This document shows, in pieces, positions 31,487-40,107 of a stretch of DNA of 40,107 nucleotides. The position numbers and the translations under genes were made by a program. Source of the stretch: an uncultured Dorea sp. GTDB lineage: Bacteria; Bacillota; Clostridia; Lachnospirales; Lachnospiraceae. The stretch is taken from assembly GCA_947645355.1 (NCBI GenBank), contig CANSCI010000013.1, forward strand, positions 1-40,107, in the 5' to 3' direction. Every line of letters begins with the position of its first letter. Within the stretch, counting starts at the first letter, position 1. The notes beneath the pieces are model-generated. The model did no database searches, was not told where the DNA came from, and saw only the letters and a program-made list of their open reading frames with translations.

Positions 31487-32803
31487 CTACTCTTCCTTAA
31501 TATAGTCCATCCACTCCCGGATCCGTTTCTCGTATCCGTTTTCACTGGCCTCGTAGAATCTGGCATCCCGGATCTCATCGGGCAGATACTGCTGCTTCAC
31601 ATAATGCTTCGGATAATTATGTGCATATTGATACCCGGTGCCGCGCCCAAGACTCTGTGATCCCTTATAGTGGCTGTCCTGAAGATGCGCCGGCACCGTG
31701 GTCTTACAGTTCCTTACATTCTCCATAGCGGCAAACACCGCATTGCAGGCAGAATTGCTCTTCGGCGCAGTCGCCACGTACAACACTGCCTGCGAGAGGA
31801 TGATCTGAGCCTCCGGCATCCCGACCCGCTCCACAGCCTGAGCCGCCGAGACGGCCACTGTGAGCGCCATCGGATCCGCATTTCCCACATCCTCCGATGC
31901 ACAGATCATGATCCGCCTTGCGATAAATTTAATATCCTCCCCCGCATAGAGCATCTTCGCCAGATAATAGACTGCCGCATCCGGGTCAGACCCGCGCATG
32001 CTCTTGATAAATGCGGAAATCGTGTCATAGTGGTTGTCCCCGGTCTTGTCGTAGAGCACGACACGTTTCTGGATACACTCAGACGCCACCTCAAGGGTAA
32101 GATGTATCTTGCCGTCTTTCTCCCGCTCTGTCGTGAGAATGCCAAGTTCCACCGCTTTTAATGCATTTCTGGCATCCCCGCCGGAGATGTCCGCCAGGAA
32201 CTCCAGGGCGTCCTCCTCGATCACGGCATCATAACTTCCCATCCCTTTTTCCACATCGTAAACAGCCCTCTTGATCAAGATCTTGATATCCTCCTTACTC
32301 AGAGGCAGCAGTTCAAAAATACTGGATCTGGAGATCAGCGCGCTGTTCACCTCAAAATACGGATTTTCCGTAGTAGCTCCGATGAGAATAAGCGTCCCAT
32401 CCTCCACAAACGGCAGCAGGTAGTCCTGCTGTCCTTTGTTGAACCGATGGATCTCATCTACAAAGAGGATGGTTCTTTTCTGATACATTCCCAGAGTCTC
32501 CTTCGCCCGGGCAACCACTGCCTCCATATCCTTCTTTCCGGCAACAGTCGCATTGATCTGGGTGAATTCTGCACTTGTTGTTCCCGCGATCACCTTCGCA
32601 AGCGTTGTTTTTCCCGTACCCGGCGGTCCGTAGAAAATAATTGAACTCAGCTTGTCCGCCTTGATTGCCCGGTAAAGAAGCTTATCCTTTCCTATGATAT
32701 GTTCCTGCCCCACCACCTCATCCAGCGTCGCAGGCCTGAGCCTGGATGCCAGCGGGGCTTCTTTGTCCATATTTTTCTCCCTCGCGTATTCAAATAAATC
32801 CAT
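31487..32803 (-). CDS. rarA: Replication-associated recombination protein A (RarA/MgsA AAA+ ATPase)
   Basis: A 438-residue clamp-loader-like AAA+ ATPase. LASRLRPATLDEVVGQEHI (19-37), Walker A GPPGTGKTT near residue 60, Walker B ILFVDEIHRFNKGQQD, and the C-terminal MgsA tetramerisation domain (NYPKHYVKQQYLPDE) are all present. It acts at stalled replication forks, with single-strand binding protein as partner in other species. It is convergent with the ferredoxin gene; the 35-bp gap holds a CTGACTGACTGATCGATCGA microrepeat. Confidence 0.96.
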   Translation of the reverse strand: MDLFEYAREKNMDKEAPLASRLRPATLDEVVGQEHIIGKDKLLYRAIKADKLSSIIFYGPPGTGKTTLAKVIAGTTSAEFTQINATVAGKKDMEAVVARAKETLGMYQKRTILFVDEIHRFNKGQQDYLLPFVEDGTLILIGATTENPYFEVNSALISRSSIFELLPLSKEDIKILIKRAVYDVEKGMGSYDAVIEEDALEFLADISGGDARNALKAVELGILTTEREKDGKIHLTLEVASECIQKRVVLYDKTGDNHYDTISAFIKSMRGSDPDAAVYYLAKMLYAGEDIKFIARRIMICASEDVGNADPMALTVAVSAAQAVERVGMPEAQIILSQAVLYVATAPKSNSACNAVFAAMENVRNCKTTVPAHLQDSHYKGSQSLGRGTGYQYAHNYPKHYVKQQYLPDEIRDARFYEASENGYEKRIREWMDYIKEE

Positions 32804-32841
32804 TGCTTACAACCTTCCTTCAACTACAATCTGCCATACCA

Positions 32842-33561
32842 TTACATTTCCCCCAAAAGTTCCCGGATCACTTCTCCGGCGATCAGAAGCCCTGCCGCCG
32901 GCGGCACAAAAGATATGCTCCCCGGAACACTCCTCCTGCTGCCGGAAGGCTCCTCTTTGGAATTCCCGGACACATCCACCGGCTTTTCCCTGGAATACAG
33001 CACCTTCAGGCGGCTGATTCCCCTTGCCCGCAATTCTTTCCTCATCACCTTGCAGAGAGGGCACACTGACGTACTGCTGATATCCGCAATCTCAAAAAGC
33101 TCCGCATGAAGCTTATTGCCTGTCCCCATACTGCTGATTATGGGAATCCCATATTCCCCGGCTTTTTCCACCACTGCCAGCTTAGCTGTCACGGTATCAA
33201 TTGCATCAATAATATAGTCCGGCTTCTCTGCAAACAATGAATCTACATTTTCCGGCAGTACAAACGTCTCAAAGACAACTACCTCCGTCTCCGGACAGAT
33301 GTCCCTGATCCTTTCCCTCATGACCCTTGTCTTATACTGACCCACCGTGCTGTGAAGCGCGATGGACTGACGGTTAATATTTGTCAGGGAAACCTTATCG
33401 TTATCCACCAGGATGAGCCTGCCGACCCCGCACCTGGCCAATGCTTCGATACAATGGGAGCCGACCCCGCCGACTCCCAGCACCATAATTGTCGTATCTT
33501 TCAACCGCTGAAGCTTCTCTTCCCCAAGAAGCAGTTCTGTCCTTGAAAATTCATTTACCAT
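32842..33561 (-). CDS. tcdA: tRNA threonylcarbamoyladenosine dehydratase (TcdA/CsdL, E1-like)
   Basis: A 239-residue E1-like (ThiF/MoeB fold) protein starting MVNEFSRTELLLGEEKLQRL. The ATP-binding GVGGVGSHCIEALARCGVG and DNDKVSLTNINRQ motifs match TcdA, which cyclises t6A to ct6A at position 37 of ANN-decoding tRNAs. CPLCK is part of a small Cys pair. I use the ATG at 33561 (GAGGGA upstream); the in-frame extension to 33669 would overlap the neighbouring deacetylase. The segment between 33562 and 33665 holds no gene. Confidence 0.92.
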   Translation of the reverse strand: MVNEFSRTELLLGEEKLQRLKDTTIMVLGVGGVGSHCIEALARCGVGRLILVDNDKVSLTNINRQSIALHSTVGQYKTRVMRERIRDICPETEVVVFETFVLPENVDSLFAEKPDYIIDAIDTVTAKLAVVEKAGEYGIPIISSMGTGNKLHAELFEIADISSTSVCPLCKVMRKELRARGISRLKVLYSREKPVDVSGNSKEEPSGSRRSVPGSISFVPPAAGLLIAGEVIRELLGEM

Positions 33562-33665
33562 CTTTTTGTCCCTCACCCAGTGTACTGTACCGTTCCCGCT
33601 TCGCCAAAGCAGCCTGACAAAATGTTCCTCTGCTGCATTGACTTCGCTCGACGACGCAGCAGACA

Positions 33666-34505
33666 TCAATTCAAGAGGATCTCATCTGCCGTCACAAATT
33701 CATATCCCTCCTTCTGCAAAATATCTATAATCTGGAGGGCGGCATCCACAGACGATCCATAACAGTCATGCAATAAAATAATATCATTTTCCTCCACATC
33801 CGTCACTACCCTATTTACAATTTCACTGACATTCTCTGTCGTCCAGTCAAGGGGATCCACAGACCACATGACCGGCATGACCTCCATCTCCACTTCAAGA
33901 TCCTGCTGCCACACGCCGAACGGAGGCCGCATATATGCCAGGTGCTCCCCCGTAATTGTGCTGACCACCCGGTCCGTCTCCCCGATCTCCTTCTTGGCCT
34001 CCTCCCTGGAAAGCCTTGTAATATCTACATGGTGATAAGTATGGTTTCCCAGCAGATGCCCCTCCTTGTACATCCGCTCAACGATCTCCGGATTCTCCTT
34101 CGCATTTTCTCCGATCAGAAAAAAACTGGCCTTCACGCTGCGCTTCTTCAGACCGTCCAGCAGCCTCTCCGTATACTCACTGCTTGGTCCGTCGTCAAAT
34201 GTAAGCGCTATCCGCGGCGCCCCTGTACCTTCCTCCTGAGCGCCTTTGCCGCCGTCATCCTCCCCTGCTCCACTCTCCACCTCTACATCCCCGTCTGCAT
34301 CCGTGCCTGCAAACAGACGGTGACTTGTCTCTGCACCGGTATTCCTGCCCGCATCGGACACCTCCTTACCCGCATTTTGAAATTCGAAACCATCCTCTTT
34401 TCCTCCGTAAAAACGCAGGGATATACCTAACACACTCAGCATACACAACACATACAAAAAAACAGACAATACCTTTATCTTATACACCTCATAGGATCTT
34501 TTCAA
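33666..34505 (-). CDS. Membrane-anchored polysaccharide deacetylase (NodB/CE4 domain), TTG start
   Basis: A 279-residue protein: a positively charged N terminus (KRSYEVYKIK), a membrane segment of about 20 residues (VLSVFLYVLCMLSVLGISL), an acidic Gly-rich linker, and a NodB domain with TFDDGPS, GNHTYHH and RPPFG. The metal triad Asp and two His are present. It probably removes acetyl groups from peptidoglycan or wall polysaccharide outside the cell. I choose the TTG at 34505 because AGGAG lies 8 nt upstream and the result is a proper signal anchor; starts at 34535 or 34550 have no site and place more residues before the anchor. Confidence 0.85.
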   Translation of the reverse strand: MKRSYEVYKIKVLSVFLYVLCMLSVLGISLRFYGGKEDGFEFQNAGKEVSDAGRNTGAETSHRLFAGTDADGDVEVESGAGEDDGGKGAQEEGTGAPRIALTFDDGPSSEYTERLLDGLKKRSVKASFFLIGENAKENPEIVERMYKEGHLLGNHTYHHVDITRLSREEAKKEIGETDRVVSTITGEHLAYMRPPFGVWQQDLEVEMEVMPVMWSVDPLDWTTENVSEIVNRVVTDVEENDIILLHDCYGSSVDAALQIIDILQKEGYEFVTADEILLN

Positions 34506-34575
34506 AGCCCACACTCCTAAAATTGTTCTTATCATATATATGTAAATCAAACACCCGAAAGAATATATTTACACA

Positions 34576-34604
34576 TTGCAATATAAATTTTTGAATGCTA
34601 TAAT
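34576..34604 (+). promoter_or_regulatory. Promoter of the MATE exporter
   Basis: TTGCAA (34576-34581), 17 bp, TATAAT (34599-34604) with an extended -10 TGC just before. The gene's AAGGAGGT ribosome site follows about 14 bp later. Confidence 0.75.
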
Positions 34605-34633
34605 AGCCCTTGCATGTAAGGAGGTAAAACATT

Positions 34634-36010
34634 ATGACAGAAACAAATGAAAATGTTACTGAAAAACAAGAAAACAAGATGGGAGTTATGCCTGTCTCAA
34701 AGCTTTTGATTACCATGTCTCTGCCAATGATGATCTCAATGCTCGTACAGGCACTTTACAATATCGTGGACAGCATGTTCGTCGCACAGCTGAATGAGGA
34801 CGCGCTGACAGCCGTGTCTCTGGCCTTCCCGATCCAGACGCTGATGATAGCCATATCCTCAGGGACGGGCGTCGGAATCAATGCACTCCTTTCCCGCAAT
34901 CTTGGCGAAAAAGACTACAAAAGTGCAGACAGAGCCGCCAAAAACGGCCTCTTCCTCGCTATTGTAAGCTCCGTTATTTTTGCCGCGTCAGGCGCCGTAG
35001 GATCCCGTTTCTTCTTTGCAGTACAGACCGACAATCCTGTAATCCTGAATTACGGCACACAGTATCTGACGATCATCACCGTGTGTTCTGCCGGCATTTT
35101 CCTGCAGATTACATTCGAACGGCTGATGCAGTCTACCGGCAAGACAATCTACAACATGATCACACAGGGCACCGGTGCCATTATCAATATTATCCTGGAT
35201 CCGATCCTGATCTTTGGGCTCTTCGGGTTCCCAAGACTTGAAGTCGCAGGTGCAGCCATCGCCACCGTCACCGGACAGATCGTTGCCGTGTCCATGTCCA
35301 TATTTTTTAATGCAGCAAAAAACAAAGAAATCAGCGCAAGCCTACGGCACTTCCGCCCCCATGGACGTACCATCTCTATCATATACAAGGTCGGAGTCCC
35401 TTCTATTATTATGCAGGCGATCGGCTCTGTCATGACTTTCGGCATGAACAAGATCCTTCTGATGTTCTCGTCTACCGCAGCTGCAGTGTTCGGCGTATAT
35501 TTCAAGCTTCAGAGCTTCATTTTCATGCCGATCTTCGGACTGAACAATGGTATGATCCCCATCATTGCCTTTAACTACGGTGCACGGAACAAAGAACGCA
35601 TCAAGAAAACCGTCAAATTAAGCATCTTGATCTCGATCTCCATTATGTTCATCGGCCTCGTTATTTTCCAGACCTGTCCGCAGTTCTTGCTGGTCAATCT
35701 GTTCGATGCCTCTGAAAACATGATTGCGATCGGTGTCCCGGCACTTCGCATCATCAGTTTAAGCTTTTTATTTGCCGGATATTGCATTATCGCAGGTTCT
35801 GTATTCCAGGCGCTGGGGAATGGGGTCTACAGCCTGATCGTGTCCGCAGCAAGGCAGCTTTTAGTCATCCTCCCCGTAGCCTATTTTTTTGCAAAGCTGT
35901 TCGGATTACATATGGTATGGTGGGCGATCCCTATCGCAGAGCTGGTGTCTTTGACTTTGTCCACAATTCTCCTGAGGCGCATCTACCGCCTGGAAGTAGA
36001 ACCCCTGTAG
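34634..36010 (+). CDS. MATE-family multidrug/cation antiporter
   Basis: A 458-residue membrane protein with about 12 hydrophobic segments in two MatE repeats. Characteristic stretches are SLPMMISMLVQALYNIVDSMFV (residues 29-50), GTGVGINALLSRNLGE and GLNNGMIPIIAFNYGARN. It exports toxic cations or metabolites with Na+ or H+. The start has an ideal ribosome site and its own promoter. Substrate unknown. It is divergent from the deacetylase. Confidence 0.95.
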   Translation: MTETNENVTEKQENKMGVMPVSKLLITMSLPMMISMLVQALYNIVDSMFVAQLNEDALTAVSLAFPIQTLMIAISSGTGVGINALLSRNLGEKDYKSADRAAKNGLFLAIVSSVIFAASGAVGSRFFFAVQTDNPVILNYGTQYLTIITVCSAGIFLQITFERLMQSTGKTIYNMITQGTGAIINIILDPILIFGLFGFPRLEVAGAAIATVTGQIVAVSMSIFFNAAKNKEISASLRHFRPHGRTISIIYKVGVPSIIMQAIGSVMTFGMNKILLMFSSTAAAVFGVYFKLQSFIFMPIFGLNNGMIPIIAFNYGARNKERIKKTVKLSILISISIMFIGLVIFQTCPQFLLVNLFDASENMIAIGVPALRIISLSFLFAGYCIIAGSVFQALGNGVYSLIVSAARQLLVILPVAYFFAKLFGLHMVWWAIPIAELVSLTLSTILLRRIYRLEVEPL

Positions 36011-36061
36011 GAGCGAAAAAACCAAACAGGACATCCCGGGATATCCTTACGGAAACCATTT

Positions 36062-36101
36062 GGAGCCTGAGGCGCAGACGGCTGTCTGTACCTCAGGCTC
36101 C
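36062..36101 (+). terminator. Probable terminator hairpin after the MATE gene
   Basis: GGAGCCTGAGG (36062-36072) pairs with CCTCAGGCTCC (36091-36101), with a second inner stem CAGAC/GTCTG. The T run after it is weak (TGTAGATTT), so termination may be partial. It also lies downstream of the convergent flavoprotein gene at 36130. Confidence 0.6.
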
Positions 36102-36129
36102 TGTAGATTTGCACAGTCTTGATTCTCAA

Positions 36130-36696
36130 TTATCCTTTTTTCACACTGAAGCCGAACCTTCCCAGTTCTTTCCCGAGGGCAACATACGTTCCATGGGAAT
36201 AAGCCAGAAGCCCCGACCGATTCAGTTCAAACTTCCCGCTTTCCTGCATATACCGCTCATCTGCCTGGACGGCAAGCACCTCGGCAAGAAACATGTGATG
36301 TGAGCCCAGTTCCTTTACCTCCGTCACCTTACACTCGATATTGACCGGGCACTCTGCAATAACCGGCACGTGCACAAGCTTCTGTGCCTTACCCCTTGTA
36401 AGCTTCATTTCCTTCCATTTATCCACATCCCTGCCGGAACGGACACCGCACCAGTCCGCGGCCCCTGCAAGCTCCTCTGTCGTAAGGTTTACGGCAAATT
36501 CGCCGCTCTCTTTTATCATATGGTAAGAATAACGTTCCGGCCTTACCGATATATACAGCATAGCCGGATCTGTACAGACCGTCCCTGTCCATGCCACTGT
36601 AATAATATTATCCTCACCCTTTGTATCAGCGGTACTTACCATAACTGCCGGCAGCGGATACAGCATATTGCCCGGCTTCCATATCTGTTTTCCCAT
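36130..36696 (-). CDS. Flavin reductase-like FMN-binding protein
   Basis: A 188-residue flavoprotein of the flavin-reductase-like domain family (MGKQIWKPGNMLYPLPAVMVS, then TVAWTGTVCTDPAMLYISVRPERYSYHMI and EFAVNLT). This domain binds FMN and in many anaerobes is an NAD(P)H:flavin or small-molecule reductase of unknown target. The ATG at 36696 follows GGAGGAG; the longer frame from 36780 lies in the preceding pyrophosphatase gene. It starts 19 bp after the pyrophosphatase stop and is probably co-transcribed. Confidence 0.85.
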   Translation of the reverse strand: MGKQIWKPGNMLYPLPAVMVSTADTKGEDNIITVAWTGTVCTDPAMLYISVRPERYSYHMIKESGEFAVNLTTEELAGAADWCGVRSGRDVDKWKEMKLTRGKAQKLVHVPVIAECPVNIECKVTEVKELGSHHMFLAEVLAVQADERYMQESGKFELNRSGLLAYSHGTYVALGKELGRFGFSVKKG

Positions 36697-36715
36697 TCTT
36701 ATCTTCTCCTCCATC

Positions 36716-38362
36716 CTATTGCTGCAGAGAGCCCACCAGTGTCGGAATAAGCTGCTTCTTCCTGGACACCACGCCCTCAAGCACGATCTTATCCGTATCT
36801 CCTCTCAGGTCAAATGCCGAGATCACCGTCTCTCTGGCATGATTTCCCCAGCACAGAAGTTCTGTAGATTCTCCCAGGATATCTGTCAACATAAAGTAAA
36901 CCATATGTAACTGCTGACTGGTCAGAAGCTCCGGAAGATACGGCTGTATCGTCTCCTTGATCTCCAAAAGTTCCTCTTTGCTCATAGAGTTGATCTGTCC
37001 GACGCCAAACACCGTGTCACCCACCGTAAACTGCTTAAAATCCTGAAAGCAGATCTCATCTGCGCTCTTGCCTTTCATACTGCTTCCTGCATTAAACATC
37101 GCTTTTGCCATCTCTTCCATGTCGATCTTCGCGATTTTTGCAAGTTTTCCTGCAATTTTCTCGTCAATTGCAGTACACGTCGGTGACCGGAACAACAATG
37201 TATCCGACAGAATTGCCGAACACAGAAGCCCCGCAATCTTCGGGGTAATGACTACGCCCATCTCTTTATACATCTGAGATACGATAGTTGCAGTGCACCC
37301 CACCGGCTGATTCCGGAAAAATACCGGTCCCATAGTCTCGATATTTCCCAGCCTGTGATGATCGATAATCTCTATAATGTCCGCCTCTTCAATCCCGTCC
37401 ACGGCCTGGGATTTCTCATTGTGGTCCACAAGGATGACCCTTTTCTTGCTGGCATCCATAAACCGCCGCCTGGAAATAAATCCTTTGAACCGTCCATGCC
37501 TGTCAAGAATCGGGAAATCCCGGAACTTCTTCTTTGTCATCAAGTCTTTGATATCTTCTATATAGTCACTCATCCGGAATGTAACGAGAGGCCCTTTACT
37601 CATAAAGTGCTTCACCGGAATACTCTGGTTGATCAGCCTGGCTGCCGTAAATGTATCGTGGGGCGTACGGATAATGACGATGCTCTGCTCCGTCGCCCTC
37701 TTTACAAGCTCTTCCGGCACTTCCGCATTCTGGCACACTACCAGGCAGCTGGCATCAATGTCTACGGCACAGGCCTGGGCCTCATACCGGTTCCCCAGAA
37801 TCACCAGGTCATCCTTTTCGATAAATTCCGCCATAAGGTTAGGATTAGATGCGCCGATGGCAACCTTCCCCCTTGAAAAGTACCCGTGGATATTCCCGGT
37901 AATCAATGTACCGTCCAGCGTCTCGATAATATTTTTGTACCTTGTCCTGGCGCCTGCCAGTATCTGATTATCGTACACATCCATGTAGGACTTGGCAATA
38001 TCTCCGGTAGAGATCACTCCCACCAGTTCCTCATCCTTCAGGATCGGTATCGTCTTTACATTCTGCTCCTTCATCTTCGCCCACGTATCCTTGATAGATA
38101 CATTGGGATCCACTCCGTCAATCTTATGGATATCCATATCCTTGACCTGAAGCTTCACATTCTTTAAAAGCTCCGGAGGCTTCACACCAAACCTGGACAG
38201 CACATACTGCGTCTCCTCATTGATCTGGCCCGCCCTCCGGGCAACATATTCTTCTCCTGTCACCTTTTTCTTAAGCTCGGCATTTGCAATTGCTGAACAG
38301 ATAGAATCCGTATCCGGGTTTTTGTGCCCGACTACATATACCTTTCCGCTTTTCTTTCCCAT
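36716..38362 (-). CDS. ppaC: Manganese-dependent inorganic pyrophosphatase with CBS-DRTGG-CBS insert
   Basis: A 548-residue family II pyrophosphatase. GHKNPDTDSICSAIA (11-25) and IIDHHRLGN are DHH metal motifs, and the DHHA2 domain is C-terminal. Between them lie CBS, DRTGG and CBS domains, the regulatory insert of clostridial enzymes that bind adenine nucleotides and Ap4A. It hydrolyses pyrophosphate from biosynthesis. The ATG at 38362 is preferred as AGGGAG lies 8 nt upstream and the length matches the family; a start at 38422 has no site. A 17-bp palindrome-like repeat (ACAGAAG-CCT-CTTCTGT, 38431-38447) lies upstream. Confidence 0.95.
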   Translation of the reverse strand: MGKKSGKVYVVGHKNPDTDSICSAIANAELKKKVTGEEYVARRAGQINEETQYVLSRFGVKPPELLKNVKLQVKDMDIHKIDGVDPNVSIKDTWAKMKEQNVKTIPILKDEELVGVISTGDIAKSYMDVYDNQILAGARTRYKNIIETLDGTLITGNIHGYFSRGKVAIGASNPNLMAEFIEKDDLVILGNRYEAQACAVDIDASCLVVCQNAEVPEELVKRATEQSIVIIRTPHDTFTAARLINQSIPVKHFMSKGPLVTFRMSDYIEDIKDLMTKKKFRDFPILDRHGRFKGFISRRRFMDASKKRVILVDHNEKSQAVDGIEEADIIEIIDHHRLGNIETMGPVFFRNQPVGCTATIVSQMYKEMGVVITPKIAGLLCSAILSDTLLFRSPTCTAIDEKIAGKLAKIAKIDMEEMAKAMFNAGSSMKGKSADEICFQDFKQFTVGDTVFGVGQINSMSKEELLEIKETIQPYLPELLTSQQLHMVYFMLTDILGESTELLCWGNHARETVISAFDLRGDTDKIVLEGVVSRKKQLIPTLVGSLQQ

Positions 38363-38498
38363 ATATAATCTCCCTGTCTTCTTGCTGCCGTCCACTCTGT
38401 TCACAGTAATTTCTTCTGTCATTACTATTTACAGAAGCCTCTTCTGTCACTATACACAAGAGTGCCATTTTTTTTCGCTTTCGTCAACCATAATTTTA

Positions 38499-38507
38499 TG
38501 CTATACT
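38499..38507 (+). promoter_or_regulatory. Extended -10 promoter of the S1-domain gene
   Basis: TGC followed by TATACT (38502-38507) is a good extended -10 box; the -35 region is poor. It lies about 120 bp ahead of the S1-domain gene's ATG at 38629. Confidence 0.45.
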
Positions 38508-38628
38508 GATAATAATGTAACATTTCATCCTGCGACGTCCGAAAAAACGCATTTGAACTGTTACAAATTTGTTGCCGGATTCCCGGAATCGAAGGCAATC
38601 TCGAGAATCTAAGGAAGGAATTAACACT

Positions 38629-39297
38629 ATGAAGGAAGAAACAAAAACAGAAGAAACCATGGCAGATTTTGAAGAGCATTTTGATGATGCCAATCCATGG
38701 AATGTGGTTGCCTCCTATATGGAGCAGGGAACCATCCTGCCGGTAAAGGTAGAAGGAATCGTGAACAGCGGCGCAATTGCAATGGTCGAGGGCTTAAGGG
38801 GATTCATCCCGGCATCCAGGCTTTCTTTATCTTATATTGAAGACCTGGAGTCTTATCTGCTGAAAGATATTGAAGTCCGGGTCATCGATGTCGACCAGTC
38901 AGAGAATAAGCTTGTACTGTCCGCACGCGAGATCTTGAAGGAAAAAGAGAAAAAGGCACGGGAAGAAAAAATCGCCGGCATCAAGCCCGGAAGTGTTATG
39001 ACAGGAACCGTAGAGTCCCTGCAGACTTACGGCGCATTTATCCGCATGGAGGATGGACTCTCCGGCCTGGTACATGTCTCCCAGATCAGTCAAAAGAGGG
39101 TAAAATCACCCAAGGATGTACTGAATATCGGAGATGAAGTGAATGTGAAGGTCATCGGCATCAAAGACGGCAAGATCAGCCTCAGCATGAAGGCGCTGGA
39201 GGAACTTCCGGAAGAACCAGAGGAGAAAGTAGAGATTCCGGCATCCGAGGCGATCGGGACACGGCTGGGGGATCTCTTTAAGGGGATTAAGCTTTAA
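38629..39297 (+). CDS. S1-domain RNA-binding protein (two S1 repeats)
   Basis: A 222-residue protein with an acidic N terminus (about 30 residues) and two S1 domains: about 36-105 (KVEGIVNSGAIAMVEGLRGFIPASRLS) and about 122-190 (GTVESLQTYGAFIRMEDGLSGLVHVSQIS). The second is the better match. It resembles short S1 proteins of Clostridia thought to bind mRNA or the ribosome; not ribosomal protein S1 itself, which is longer. AAGGAAGG precedes the ATG. Divergent from ppaC, with its own strong terminator. Confidence 0.9.
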   Translation: MKEETKTEETMADFEEHFDDANPWNVVASYMEQGTILPVKVEGIVNSGAIAMVEGLRGFIPASRLSLSYIEDLESYLLKDIEVRVIDVDQSENKLVLSAREILKEKEKKAREEKIAGIKPGSVMTGTVESLQTYGAFIRMEDGLSGLVHVSQISQKRVKSPKDVLNIGDEVNVKVIGIKDGKISLSMKALEELPEEPEEKVEIPASEAIGTRLGDLFKGIKL

Positions 39298-39298
39298 A

Positions 39299-39342
39299 AA
39301 AGTCCGGGTTGTAAATGGAGATCCATTTACAACCCGGACTTT
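39299..39342. terminator. Bidirectional terminator with a 21-bp perfect stem
   Basis: Arms 39299-39319 and 39322-39342 are perfectly complementary, separated by GA. The plus strand ends in TTT after the stem; the minus strand runs into six T residues. It directly follows the S1-gene stop and serves the convergent nadE as well. The 39343-39442 stretch has no gene. Confidence 0.92.
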
Positions 39343-39442
39343 AACTGCTTCGGCAAGGATTTTCCGGAGCTTTCACTTCCCTCATCAGCCGCACGCCCTG
39401 CTGCTTCGTCTGTGCTTCAGCACACCCTCACGATCTCTGCCT

Positions 39443-40107
39443 TTATCCAAGGCCCTTAAGATCCTCAAGCCACGCGGCTGCGCTTGCGTCGCTCGGCATC
39501 CGCCAGTCTCCTCTGGGGGAGAGGGCCACAGTCCCTACCTTCGGGCCGTCCGGAAGACAGGAACGCTTGAACTGCTGGCCAAAGAATCTGTGATAGAAGG
39601 TCGTGAGCCATTTGAGGATCGTTTCCTTGTCATACTCACCGTCAAATGCCCGGAGTGCCAGGCGGTAGATTTTACTCGGCCGATAGCCGAACCGCAGCAT
39701 ATAATACAGGTAAAAATCATGCAATTCATAAGGGCCCACCAGATCCTCTGTCTTCTGCGCGATCTGTCCGTCCTTCGGCGGCAGCAGTTCCGGGCTTACC
39801 GGAGTATCCAGGACGTCATAAAGAACTTCTTTTAATTCACCATCCTCACACGTATCGGCATAGTAATGGACCAGATGGCGCACCAGCGTCTTCGGCACAG
39901 AAGCATTGACGCCGTACATAGACATATGATCCCCGTTGTAGGTTGCCCATCCAAGGGCAAGCTCTGACATATCTCCTGTTCCAAGTACAAGGCCTCCTGT
40001 CTGGTTGGCAATATCCATCAGCACCTGCGTGCGCACCCTGGCCTGTGCATTTTCATAGGTTACATCGTGCCAGTCAATATCATGTCCAATATCACGGAAA
40101 TGCTGCG
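39443..40107 (-). CDS. nadE: Glutamine-dependent NAD+ synthetase, C-terminal part, 5' end outside window
   Basis: The last 221 residues of the long NadE type. The synthetase domain is seen in [20 protein letters not shown] and [37 protein letters not shown] and [13 protein letters not shown] are typical C-terminal segments. It amidates nicotinic acid adenine dinucleotide with ATP and glutamine-derived ammonia. The N-terminal glutaminase domain and start lie beyond the window. Confidence 0.93.
   Translation of the reverse strand, partial: QHFRDIGHDIDWHDVTYENAQARVRTQVLMDIANQTGGLVLGTGDMSELALGWATYNGDHMSMYGVNASVPKTLVRHLVHYYADTCEDGELKEVLYDVLDTPVSPELLPPKDGQIAQKTEDLVGPYELHDFYLYYMLRFGYRPSKIYRLALRAFDGEYDKETILKWLTTFYHRFFGQQFKRSCLPDGPKVGTVALSPRGDWRMPSDASAAAWLEDLKGLG

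Noticed and set aside
33562-33669. N-terminal extension of tcdA
   Set aside because: The added 36 residues overlap the neighbouring gene, do not match the family start, and the internal ATG has a ribosome site.

Overview
The window looks like a chromosomal segment of a gut-type anaerobic member of the Bacillota, most likely a Lachnospiraceae-like clostridium. This is inferred from the hrcA-grpE-dnaK-dnaJ order behind a perfect CIRCE operator, strong AGGAGG ribosome binding sites, a B12-independent glycyl radical microcompartment locus, and clostridial house-keeping families such as the CBS-DRTGG pyrophosphatase and small ferredoxins. Base composition is even and moderate in GC. I see no phage, plasmid, insertion sequence, CRISPR array, rRNA or tRNA.

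Region 1 (1-5460, minus strand) is a LacI-controlled operon. In transcription order it holds a class II ketose-bisphosphate aldolase, a LacI repressor, an FGGY carbohydrate kinase, a GatD-type polyol-phosphate dehydrogenase and a PfkB sugar-phosphate kinase cut by the window edge. It starts at a good sigma-A promoter followed by a perfect 20-bp palindrome. Together these could take a polyol or ketose to dihydroxyacetone phosphate and glyceraldehyde 3-phosphate by a tagatose-like route.

Region 2 (5523-20750, minus strand) is the centrepiece: a GRM5-type (fucose/rhamnose to 1,2-propanediol) bacterial microcompartment locus. In order it encodes a glycyl radical diol dehydratase, its radical SAM activase, PduU-like shell protein, PduV/EutP-like GTPase, class II (fuculose-phosphate type) aldolase, GlcG/PduO-C-like protein, CoA-acylating aldehyde dehydrogenase, zinc-family alcohol dehydrogenase, four BMC-H shell proteins, PduL, PduN vertex protein, PduS electron-transfer flavoprotein, PduT Fe-S shell protein, a DeoR regulator and an iron alcohol dehydrogenase. 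The aldolase gives lactaldehyde, a reductase gives 1,2-propanediol, the radical enzyme gives propionaldehyde, and this is split to propanol and propionyl-CoA/propionyl phosphate. Five cargo proteins carry recognisable encapsulation helices. A 10-bp motif occurs at both promoters of the locus and is a candidate DeoR operator. One shell protein carries a lysine-rich histone-H1-like tail and has a second, equally strong start that would make a tail-less form.

Region 3 (20894-29483) holds a PHP phosphoesterase with a structured leader (plus strand), then minus-strand rpoN-parA and the hrcA-grpE-dnaK-dnaJ heat-shock operon.

Region 4 (29502-40107) is mixed house-keeping: a small unknown protein, a Crp/Fnr regulator divergent from a ferredoxin, rarA, tcdA, a polysaccharide deacetylase, a MATE exporter, a flavin reductase-like protein, a pyrophosphatase, an S1-domain RNA-binding protein and the 3' part of nadE.
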